Assembly: GCA_903893625.1 (NCBI GenBank)
Contig: CAITND010000101.1
Location: 1-34,509, forward strand
Direction: 5' to 3'
Length of the DNA stretch: 34,509 nucleotides
Origin: an uncultured Oscillatoriales cyanobacterium
GTDB lineage: Bacteria > Cyanobacteriota > Cyanobacteriia > Cyanobacteriales > Microcoleaceae
The position numbers and the translations under genes were made by a program. Below the pieces are notes generated by a model. That model was not told the origin of the DNA and did no database searches. It worked only from the letters and a program-made list of their open reading frames with translations. Each line of letters begins with the position of its first letter. Within the stretch, counting starts at the first letter, position 1. Shown here in pieces: positions 1-6,351 of this stretch.

Positions 1-1
1 C

Positions 2-184
2 CATGATCGAGATATAAATGCTTCCATCAATATCAAAAATGAAGCCTTGCGGATTTTGTCGTTAGGAACTAGCGACACTGCCAATCTGAGGGGGTGTAAG
101 TCGTCGGATAAAACCTTAGTTCTATCAGATGCTATCCCCGTCGAAGTTGGAAGCCCACACTTACTTGTAGAGAAGTGTGGGTAG
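2..184 (+). CDS. tnpB: TnpB (IS200/IS605 RNA-guided endonuclease), C-terminal 60 residues only
   Basis: The frame starting at base 2 is open for 60 codons to a TAG at 182-184. It begins with H-D-R-D-I-N-A-S-I-N-I, the RuvC-III motif (D-x-N-A) that ends the nuclease core of TnpB/OrfB proteins; the D is a catalytic metal ligand in this family. The rest is the variable basic/hydrophobic tail ending in V-E-K-C-G. The gene is cut by the window edge, so whether the full copy is intact cannot be judged. Its last codons run through the right-end hairpin of the element, as is usual for IS200/IS605 elements. TnpB uses an RNA made from this 3' end (omega/reRNA) to guide DNA cleavage; this is family knowledge, not seen here. 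Identification is by motif only. Confidence 0.85.
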   Translation, partial: HDRDINASINIKNEALRILSLGTSDTANLRGCKSSDKTLVLSDAIPVEVGSPHLLVEKCG

Positions 185-189
185 TTCAC
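154..189 (+). mobile_element. Right end (RE) hairpin of the IS200/IS605 element
   Basis: Bases 154-162 and 173-181 are a perfect 9-bp inverted repeat around a 10-base loop, followed by TAG and TTCAC (185-189). Subterminal imperfect or perfect hairpins followed by a short cleavage motif are the normal right end of IS200/IS605 elements. The element probably ends at or just after 189, only about 17 bases before the preferred pgl start. The exact cleavage point is inferred. In this family the RE also forms the 3' scaffold of the TnpB guide RNA, with the guide taken from flanking DNA beginning at about 190. Confidence 0.7.
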
Positions 190-206
190 TCTCTGAGGCT
201 ACCCTA

Positions 207-926
207 ATGGAAAAAAATATAGAAATTTTAGCGAATCGAGAGGAATTAATTGATCGAGCTTTAGACATTCTTCTAGCTAAAATTACAGATGCGCTTCAAA
301 GTCGTAATCAATTTACGATCGCTTTAGCTGGAGGTAGTACCCCTAAACCTTTATATGAAGCCTTAGCCCAAAAACCTTTACCTTGGAATCAAATTCATGT
401 ATTTTGGGGAGATGAACGTTATGTTCGGCCTGATCATCCCGACAGTAACCAACTGATGGCACGGCAAGCTTGGCTGGATCAGGTGAATTTCCCCGCTACT
501 CATATTCATCCCATACCAACGGCAGCCAATAACCCCAAGGCTGATGCTGAACAATACAATAGGGAGTTAGAACAATTTTTTGATCTCTATCCCGGAGAAT
601 TCCCGACTTTTGATGTGGTTTTATTGGGGATGGGGGATGATGCTCACACGGCATCTTTATTTCCCCATACCGAAGCTTTAACGGTTGAGGATCGCTTAAT
701 TACCGTTGGTAATAAAGATGGTCAACCGCGACTGACCTTTACCGTTCCCCTGATTAATCACGCTCGCTGTGTGATGTTTTTGGTCACGGGGGCAAATAAA
801 CAGGAACCGTTGGCGCAAGTGTTCGCATCGAAGGCTGATGCCATGACCTATCCTAGCCGACTGATTCAACCCGTTGGGGAATTATGGTGGTTGTTAGATG
901 CGGCAGCCGGAGCCAACTTAACTTAA
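207..926 (+). CDS. pgl: 6-phosphogluconolactonase
   Basis: The 239-residue product hydrolyses 6-phosphogluconolactone to 6-phosphogluconate, the second step of the oxidative pentose phosphate pathway, in the cytosol. Length is normal for the DevB/Pgl family. Visible family motifs are A-L-A-G-G-S-T-P-K near residue 40, H-V-F-W-G-D-E-R-Y followed by D-S-N, and V-V-L-L-G-M-G-D-D-A-H-T-A-S-L-F-P, where the His is the catalytic-region residue. A longer in-frame start at 177 exists, but its first ten codons fall in the tnpB tail and RE hairpin, so ATG at 207 (M-E-K-N-I-E) is preferred. No clear Shine-Dalgarno is seen. The IS end lies about 17 bases upstream, so the original promoter may have been displaced or replaced. 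Confidence 0.93.
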   Translation: MEKNIEILANREELIDRALDILLAKITDALQSRNQFTIALAGGSTPKPLYEALAQKPLPWNQIHVFWGDERYVRPDHPDSNQLMARQAWLDQVNFPATHIHPIPTAANNPKADAEQYNRELEQFFDLYPGEFPTFDVVLLGMGDDAHTASLFPHTEALTVEDRLITVGNKDGQPRLTFTVPLINHARCVMFLVTGANKQEPLAQVFASKADAMTYPSRLIQPVGELWWLLDAAAGANLT

Positions 927-970
927 AATTTGCCAAAATTAAGTATCTGAAACATTTATTCGGAATAAAT

Positions 971-1750
971 ATGGTTGTTTGTCCCAATTGTAATTATCAA
1001 AACCCAGAAGGTGCAACGCAATGTGAAGCTTGTTATACGCCGTTGCCTTCGGTGACCAGTTGTCCCCATTGTGGTGCAACAATACAAACGGATGCGTCGT
1101 TCTGTGGTCAATGTGGGTCTAATTTACAGCCTGCATCGACCGAAACGAATCCCGACGGAATAGAAGCGATGATTCCGACTCAAGTTTCGGCTCCGAGTGA
1201 ACCTTTAGCGGAAGCAACGCCTCAACCTGTGGTGAGTTCAGGGTTGAATTTAGAAAAATCACCTCTCCCAGAGGTTCCACCTCCGGTGATGGAAACGACT
1301 CCTCCTGTGGTTCCGGTCGTTCCGGTCGTTCCAGTGGTTCCAGTGGTTCCAGTGGTTCCGGTTGGGGAAGCACAACCCAATATTTCCCCAGGTTCCCAAA
1401 GTTCTGCCACCCAGTTACAGCAACAGACGGCGCGGCTGCTTCATGTCCAAACTAATGCCACTCTGGAATTACCCCAAAATGTCTCGGTGATTCATTTGGG
1501 TAAACCGAATGATTTAGTCCCGCCAGATGTGGATGTTTCGGGATTTCCCAATTCAGAAATTGTGTCTCGCACCCATGCTGATATTCGGATCGAGGGGGAT
1601 GCGTACTATATTGAAGATGTGGGTAGTTCTAATGGCACTTACATTAATAATATCTCGCTGACCAAAGGCAATCGTCATCGGTTAAGACCAGGTGATCGCA
1701 TTTCTTTAGGAAAAGGGGATTTAGTTTCATTTATTTTTCAACTGTCCTAG
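971..1750 (+). CDS. Double zinc-ribbon plus FHA-domain protein
   Basis: The 259-residue product has two N-terminal zinc ribbons (Cys4/7/18/21 and Cys31/34/45/48), a Pro/Val-rich linker with six V-V-P triplets at about residues 113-130, and a C-terminal FHA domain. The FHA core signatures are visible: I-V-S-R-T-H-A-D-I with the conserved Ser-Arg-x-His, and D-V-G-S-S-N-G-T-Y-I-N. FHA domains bind phosphothreonine peptides, so a role in Ser/Thr-kinase signalling or protein assembly is likely; the partner is unknown. The frame is open from 884, overlapping pgl, but ATG 971 (M-V-V-C-P-N-C) starts directly at the zinc ribbon and is the natural start. It is 44 bases after pgl and could be cotranscribed. 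Confidence 0.85.
   Translation: MVVCPNCNYQNPEGATQCEACYTPLPSVTSCPHCGATIQTDASFCGQCGSNLQPASTETNPDGIEAMIPTQVSAPSEPLAEATPQPVVSSGLNLEKSPLPEVPPPVMETTPPVVPVVPVVPVVPVVPVVPVGEAQPNISPGSQSSATQLQQQTARLLHVQTNATLELPQNVSVIHLGKPNDLVPPDVDVSGFPNSEIVSRTHADIRIEGDAYYIEDVGSSNGTYINNISLTKGNRHRLRPGDRISLGKGDLVSFIFQLS
1307..1360 (+). repeat. Six 9-bp in-frame tandem repeats encoding (Val-Val-Pro)6
   Basis: Six consecutive 9-base units of the form GTSGTTCCR lie in frame in the linker of the zinc-ribbon/FHA gene, with only silent differences (gtg/gtc, ccg/cca). Each encodes Val-Val-Pro. The near-identity at DNA level suggests recent slippage expansion, so copy number may vary between strains. The long antisense open frames here are artefacts of this repeat. 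Confidence 0.85.
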
Positions 1751-1754
1751 AGAA

Positions 1755-1806
1755 GTAGGACACAGAACACAGAGGACAGAGGACAGAGGGGACAGAGGGC
1801 AGAGGT
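1755..1806 (+). repeat. Degenerate purine-rich short repeat (acagagg-type)
   Basis: Just after the FHA gene stop, the sequence repeats variants of GGACAGAG about six times with irregular spacing. It resembles the heptamer-type short tandemly repeated sequences common between cyanobacterial genes. No gene or terminator with a T-run is seen in the rest of the interval up to 1969. Confidence 0.6.
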
Positions 1807-1969
1807 TTTGAGAGTCGGGATTTTTGGATTGTTAGGGAAGTAAGGTCTTCTCAATTTCTAATGGAGAAAAACCTTAATCCTTAATCGGCCTATATTCACA
1901 TCCAAAATCTCTAATTTCCCATTTAAAATAAGTGTAGGGCGTAGCTATTGATTGTTAGATTTTGCCAAT

Positions 1970-2452
1970 GTGATTACACTAACATTATTACATCCTCTCC
2001 AATCGATTCCTGTCCGCAGTTGGGTCTTTAAAAAGGACAATGTGATTCGGATTGGGCGTTCGCTCAAGAATGATGTTGTTCTCTATAGTGCGGTCGTTTC
2101 TCGTCATCATGTCGAGATTCGTCGCCAAGGTGAAGATTGGGTTGTCGTCAATCTAGGAACAAATGGAACATATCTCAATGGACAAGCGGTTGAGGCTGTT
2201 CCTTTAATGGATGGACAAGTGATTCACTTAGCCATCTCTGGCCCCAAAATTCTCTTGAATATTCAACCTGATCCGACAGAATTGATTTTAACCGGAGGAA
2301 TAGATGTGCATCACCCATCCTTTCAAGAGGAACATCAGGTAGAACCCTCGTATTCCTTAGAAGTTGTGCCTTCACCGGGATCTTCTCCTGAAGAAACAAC
2401 GGAGGTCGATCTTCATAAAAGACTGATGTTTCCTACCAATCATCCGGTCTAA
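1970..2452 (+). CDS. FHA-domain protein
   Basis: The 160-residue product is an FHA domain over about its first 100 residues: V-I-R-I-G-R-S near the start, V-V-S-R-H-H-V-E-I with the phosphothreonine-contacting Ser-Arg and conserved His, and N-L-G-T-N-G-T-Y-L-N-G. The C-terminal third is acidic, low-complexity and Pro/Ser-rich. It probably reads phosphothreonine marks; the ligand is unknown. The start is uncertain: TTG at 1952 opens the frame, but GTG at 1970 gives M-I-T-L-T-L-L-H-P, which fits an FHA beginning with its first strand and is preferred. Neither has a clear ribosome-binding site. This is the second FHA gene in a row, and its 3' end overlaps the convergent gene by 20 bases. Confidence 0.8.
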   Translation: MITLTLLHPLQSIPVRSWVFKKDNVIRIGRSLKNDVVLYSAVVSRHHVEIRRQGEDWVVVNLGTNGTYLNGQAVEAVPLMDGQVIHLAISGPKILLNIQPDPTELILTGGIDVHHPSFQEEHQVEPSYSLEVVPSPGSSPEETTEVDLHKRLMFPTNHPV

Positions 2453-3041
2453 CGGGATACCATAATAACCGAGTTAGCGCTGTCCCTGTCATCCCGGCAA
2501 CAATTGTCCAAACCAGGACTAAACCCAAAACATCTCCCAGAAAAAAACTTGTTCCCTGACGCAGAATTCCCCCGAACATCCAACCGATGGGTAATGCCAC
2601 TCCCCAAGAGAGTACACTGGCTATCATCCATCGCCATGCTTTAAAGACTTCGGTGCGTAAGACCCACCATTGTCCGATGCTTAAACATATTCCCAACTTG
2701 ATCCCCTCAATTACTCCGTAGACAATTCGAGGGGTCAAATTTAAGGTGCGGGGAGTCACCCAACCCAACAGTCCCATAGGAGTTAACGCGATCACACTCC
2801 AGATTAAAACATGGACAAAAATCCATCGCCAACTCTGGGAAATATACTGTTTAAGAACAAACCATTGAGCCAGACTAATAATCAATCCGCCAATGGCTCC
2901 TTCTAAGGCTCCTAAATCGGGTCTTTCTCCAATTTCTATCCAAATTAAACTAACTAAAAATCCTACCAATGTTACAAACATCCACTGAATAATAAATCCT
3001 AGATCTGTTTGTACATCCAAACTATCGCATACCCATTTCAT
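2433..3041 (-). CDS. Small polytopic membrane protein with an internal duplication
   Basis: The 202-residue product is mostly hydrophobic with about six predicted membrane segments (roughly 15-35, 47-63, 74-95, 108-128, 136-158, 166-190) and no signal peptide. Two halves repeat with an exact 65-residue offset: E47-G48, Q59-W60 and W71-R72-W73 match E112-G113, Q124-W125 and W136-R137-W138. This indicates an internal tandem duplication of a two-helix unit. Similar proteins of unknown function occur in cyanobacteria, but I do not recognise a named family and assign no function. It starts at ATG 3041 (minus strand) next to a repeat-rich interval and converges on the FHA gene, overlapping it by 20 bases. 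Confidence 0.75.
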   Translation of the reverse strand: MKWVCDSLDVQTDLGFIIQWMFVTLVGFLVSLIWIEIGERPDLGALEGAIGGLIISLAQWFVLKQYISQSWRWIFVHVLIWSVIALTPMGLLGWVTPRTLNLTPRIVYGVIEGIKLGICLSIGQWWVLRTEVFKAWRWMIASVLSWGVALPIGWMFGGILRQGTSFFLGDVLGLVLVWTIVAGMTGTALTRLLWYPVRPDDW

Positions 3042-3045
3042 ATAG

Positions 3046-3150
3046 TAGGGAACAGGGAACAGGGAACAGGGAACAGGGAATTACGAATTACGAATTACGA
3101 ATTACGAATTGGGAATTACGAATTACGAATTGGGAACAGGGAACAGAGAT
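3046..3150 (+). repeat. Two interleaved heptamer tandem repeat families
   Basis: The interval holds about five copies of GGGAACA, then two runs of GAATTAC heptamers separated by GAATTGG, then GGGAACA again. These are short tandemly repeated repeats of the type widespread in filamentous cyanobacteria. There are no spacers, so this is not a CRISPR array. The repeat separates the 5' end of the membrane-protein gene from the 3' end of thiO. Confidence 0.85.
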
Positions 3151-3197
3151 AAAAACACAGATACCAGTTTAGGTTTACGCTCATCAGTCTATGTCAA

Positions 3198-4313
3198 TCA
3201 CCGGATTTCCGCGACTGCTATAGATTGAAAGCGATCGCCTCTAAAATGATTTAATAGGGGATCGTATTGTGCGTCTAATACCCAATTTGCGATCAATTTA
3301 GCCGTAATTGGAGCTAATAAAATCCCATTGCGATAATGACCTACTGCTAAAGTTAAGTTTTGCCATAAACTCGGCCCTAATATGGGGAATAAATCAGGGG
3401 TTTCCGGTCGAAATCCCCACCAAAATTCTTCGATTTCAAACTCTCTTAAAACCGGATATAATCTAATAGCTCCTGACAGTAAGTTTTCAATTCCATTAGG
3501 TGTTAAACCGGAAGTAAAACCCACCTGTTCGGATGTCGCTCCAATCACAATTAAACCATCTCGACGCGGCACAATATAAATATTTGAACCAAATAAAACT
3601 TGCTTCAAAGGTAAGGGTTTAATCTCATCGGGAACCCTTACCGATAACATTTGTCCCTTTCTAGGATAAACCGGAATTGATAATAACTGCCCCGACCAAG
3701 CACCCGTTGTTAAAATATAATGATCCGCCCTAAAATTACCTTGATTTGTCACAATTTCTGTTATAATTTGATTAGGAGAAATAACTAATTTTTCTACCGT
3801 AACTCCCTCAACTATTTTAACTCCTAATTCCTGAGCCGCCCTTTGCAATATGTTGATTAACCCCCGACGGTTATCAACTTGACCATCCTGGGGAAACCAC
3901 CAACCCCCGACAACATCATCCCCTAACCCTGGTTGTTGTTGTAAAATTGCTTCGGACTCTAACCAATAGCTAGGGGTGTCTGGAGTGGTTTCTAAACTGG
4001 TACAGTGGGGACGTTCATAAACCGGAGCTAAGATACCACAGGGCCAATATCCTGTATCTAACCCGGTGAGTTCCTCCAGTTTGCTCGTCCAGTCGTTGTA
4101 AAGGGCGCGACTGCGTAAACATAACTCTAGCATGGGGCCAGGAGGAAGTTGTTCGGCTTGGGGTGCTAACATTCCAGCCCCAACTAAACCCGCCGATTCT
4201 TGGACGTCCCGACTGAGAACCGTTACCGTTGCTCCCCGTAATTTTAACTCAACGGCGAGGGATAATCCGATTAATCCACCTCCGATGAGAATGATTTCAC
4301 TGTGTTGTTTCAT
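3198..4313 (-). CDS. thiO: Glycine oxidase ThiO (FAD-dependent, thiamine synthesis)
   Basis: The 371-residue protein matches the D-amino-acid-oxidase/ThiO fold. An N-terminal FAD-binding motif G11-G-G-L-I-G16 lies in a beta-alpha-beta unit, followed by A-G-M-L-A-P-Q-A-E, a strong ThiO signature. The C-terminal part has W-W-G-F-R-P-E-T-P-D-L-F-P-I-L-G-P and G-H-Y-R-N-G-I-L-L-A-P, the FAD-contact segment. ThiO oxidises glycine to iminoglycine, which feeds the ThiG-dependent thiazole synthase. In several cyanobacteria ThiO is fused to ThiG; here the reading frame stops after the oxidase and no thiG or thiS is adjacent. No TPP riboswitch is seen in the 110-base divergent interval upstream. Start at ATG 4313 gives a normal N terminus. 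Confidence 0.9.
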   Translation of the reverse strand: MKQHSEIILIGGGLIGLSLAVELKLRGATVTVLSRDVQESAGLVGAGMLAPQAEQLPPGPMLELCLRSRALYNDWTSKLEELTGLDTGYWPCGILAPVYERPHCTSLETTPDTPSYWLESEAILQQQPGLGDDVVGGWWFPQDGQVDNRRGLINILQRAAQELGVKIVEGVTVEKLVISPNQIITEIVTNQGNFRADHYILTTGAWSGQLLSIPVYPRKGQMLSVRVPDEIKPLPLKQVLFGSNIYIVPRRDGLIVIGATSEQVGFTSGLTPNGIENLLSGAIRLYPVLREFEIEEFWWGFRPETPDLFPILGPSLWQNLTLAVGHYRNGILLAPITAKLIANWVLDAQYDPLLNHFRGDRFQSIAVAEIR

Positions 4314-4423
4314 AAAGCCTAACGGTTGATCTCAAATATTAAATCTATTTTCTATTTTAAACTTTTAGGGTTTGTTTATGAATTAAAATCAAAACATTAA
4401 ACGAATTCAGCCTAATTGTCAAC

Positions 4424-4783
4424 ATGATTAAACGAATTTTTACTAATACAGTCTCTGCTTTGTGTTATTCTTTAATAGATTATCGTTTTCAAGCCTGTTC
4501 AACACCCCTATATTTTCCCCATAATTCTGTTGTTCAGTTTGTGTTAGAACAACAAAACCGAATGCCTGATTATCTTCAATTTCCCTTATGTTTTTTAACG
4601 TTAATTTTTGAGATTTGGGGACTGTTTCGCAGAGGTTCCCTATTTCATTGTCAGCCGCCGTCTGTCCGTCAACTTGAAATTCAAGCCTGGAAAAATTCAC
4701 CCTTTCAAATTTGCCGAGATTTGATGCGATTTTATGAAAGTCTAGTGGTACTATATTGGCAATCTTATCCAATTAATGAATAG
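4424..4783 (+). CDS. Small protein paired with the GMC oxidoreductase
   Basis: The 119-residue product has no recognised domain. It is rich in aromatic residues with a hydrophobic stretch at about 52-66 and a C-terminal helix-like segment containing R-D-L-M-R-F-Y-E-S-L. There is no signal peptide or Tat motif. It ends 20 bases before the GMC oxidoreductase start on the same strand, so cotranscription is likely. Many GMC dehydrogenases have a separately encoded small subunit (gluconate 2-dehydrogenase subunit 3 type); this protein does not look like that family, but its position suggests an accessory or membrane-recruitment partner. That role is inference. The antisense frame 4443-4772 is judged a shadow. 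Confidence 0.65.
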   Translation: MIKRIFTNTVSALCYSLIDYRFQACSTPLYFPHNSVVQFVLEQQNRMPDYLQFPLCFLTLIFEIWGLFRRGSLFHCQPPSVRQLEIQAWKNSPFQICRDLMRFYESLVVLYWQSYPINE

Positions 4784-4803
4784 AATTATTAATCATCAAT
4801 ACC

Positions 4804-6285
4804 ATGTCTAAACAGTCTGAATTAAATCTGATTTCTCCCTCCGAATCCCATTTAAACGTTGAAATTGCCATCATTGGTTCTGGCCCTGGAGGAGCGATTA
4901 CCGCTTGTTTATTGGCTGAAGCCGGACGGGATGTTTTATTAATCGAAGAAGGTGCTGATTTACCCTTAGAATCCTGTCAGCCTTTTTCCGTTGCAGAAAT
5001 GGTACAAAAATATCGGAATGGCGGTTTAACAGCAGCTTTTGGTCAACCCAAAATTCAATATGTTGAAGGTCGATGTGTAGGGGGAGGAAGTGAAATTAAT
5101 AGCGGACTCTATCATCGTACACCGCCTGATATTTTAGAACAATGGGGTCAAGAATTTGAAGTAGAAGCGTTAACAGAAGCCGATTTAATTCCTCATTTTG
5201 AAGCCTGTGAACAAGCGGTTAATGTCTGTTATTTACCGGGAAAAGCTCCAACTGCGTCTTTAAAATTACACGAAGGCGCAATGGGTTTAGGTTGGCAATC
5301 TTTAGAAGTTCCTCGATGGTTTCGTTATCAAGAATCCGATGAAACCGCAGTTCCTAAAGGGACTCGACAATCGATGACTAAAACCTTCATTCCCAGAGCA
5401 TTAAAAGCCGGATGTAAACTTTTAGCAAATACTCGAATTCAAACAATTAAACAAACCGATAAAAATTGGATTTTAACCGGATATTATCAACTGAATAACT
5501 CCCCCAAACATCCGATTAAAATTCAAGCAGAAACCGTATTTGTTTGTTGTGGTGCAATTCAAACCCCAGCGTTATTAAGACGCAGTGGAATTAAAAATAA
5601 TATCGGAAATTCCTTAAGAATGCACCCAACTGTTAAAATTATAGCTCAATTTAATCAAGAAATTAACGCACTAGATATGGGGGTTCCCGTCCATCAAGTT
5701 AAAGAATTTTCCCCTAAATTTAGTTTTGGTTGTTCAATTAGTTCTCCTGCTTATTTATCTGTTGGAATGACTGAACATCCTGAATATACAGAAGAAGTGC
5801 AAAAAAATTGGCACAAAATGGCAATTTATTATGCCATGATTTCGGGAGAAGGCTATGGTACTGTGAGAAATATTCCCTTTTATAATGATCCTTTAGTTCG
5901 GTATAAATTAACCTCTCAAGACTTAAAAGATTTATCAGAAGCCTTACAAAAATTAGCCCTATTATTATTTGAAGCAGATGCTAAAATTCTCTATCCCAGT
6001 ATTTCTAATAGTTTTCCCTTGACCCATCCCAAAGATTTAGCTAAAATACCAGAAAAACTTCCTATCAAACAAACTAATTTAATGACAGTTCATGTTTTTT
6101 CCTCCTGTCCAATGGGAGAAAATTTACAAAAATGTGCCGTTAATTCCTTTGGGAAGGTTCATGGATTTAACAATTTATATATTGCGGATGGGAGTTTACT
6201 TTGTACCGCACCTGGGGTCAATCCTCAAGGTTCAATTATGGCGATCGCCCGTCGAAATGTGTTAAAATTCTTAGGTCAACTTTAG
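4804..6285 (+). CDS. GMC-family FAD oxidoreductase
   Basis: The 493-residue protein has the Rossmann FAD motif G25-S-G-P-G-G30 and a following E-E-G that binds the ADP ribose, then V-G-G-G-S-E-I-N-S-G, the GMC signature. The C-terminal domain carries H-V-F-S-S-C-P-M-G with the conserved active-site His, and G-V-N-P-Q-G-S-I-M-A, where Asn occupies the second catalytic position as in cholesterol oxidase. GMC enzymes oxidise alcohols, sterols or sugars; the layout is closest to long-chain alcohol or sterol oxidase-like members, but the substrate is not deducible. No signal peptide, so probably cytosolic or peripheral. It follows the small 119-residue gene by 20 bases. Confidence 0.88.
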   Translation: MSKQSELNLISPSESHLNVEIAIIGSGPGGAITACLLAEAGRDVLLIEEGADLPLESCQPFSVAEMVQKYRNGGLTAAFGQPKIQYVEGRCVGGGSEINSGLYHRTPPDILEQWGQEFEVEALTEADLIPHFEACEQAVNVCYLPGKAPTASLKLHEGAMGLGWQSLEVPRWFRYQESDETAVPKGTRQSMTKTFIPRALKAGCKLLANTRIQTIKQTDKNWILTGYYQLNNSPKHPIKIQAETVFVCCGAIQTPALLRRSGIKNNIGNSLRMHPTVKIIAQFNQEINALDMGVPVHQVKEFSPKFSFGCSISSPAYLSVGMTEHPEYTEEVQKNWHKMAIYYAMISGEGYGTVRNIPFYNDPLVRYKLTSQDLKDLSEALQKLALLLFEADAKILYPSISNSFPLTHPKDLAKIPEKLPIKQTNLMTVHVFSSCPMGENLQKCAVNSFGKVHGFNNLYIADGSLLCTAPGVNPQGSIMAIARRNVLKFLGQL

Positions 6286-6290
6286 GAAAA

Positions 6291-6308
6291 GTTGCAATAT
6301 ATAGCAAC
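6291..6308 (+). other. Short inverted repeat after the GMC gene
   Basis: GTTGC (6291-6295) and GCAAC (6304-6308) are an inverted repeat around an 8-base AT loop, six bases after the GMC stop codon. There is no T-run, so it is at best a weak or factor-dependent terminator, or an RNA-stabilising end. Confidence 0.3.
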
Positions 6309-6351
6309 GGAAACAAATGCTAGGACAATCTAACCTGGGACTATAAGACCT

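Noticed and set aside
1119-1410. Minus-strand open frames inside the zinc-ribbon/FHA gene
   Set aside because: They are antisense shadows of the GTGGTTCC repeat, giving Gly-Thr-Thr or Glu-Pro-Leu repeats without domain features.
4314-4423. TPP riboswitch upstream of thiO
   Set aside because: The divergent 110-base interval lacks the conserved CUGAGA and related core segments, and is too short once promoters are considered.
4443-4772. Minus-strand frame of 109 codons opposite the small gene at 4424
   Set aside because: The plus-strand frame covers the same interval, leads into the GMC gene by 20 bases and has a more natural composition.
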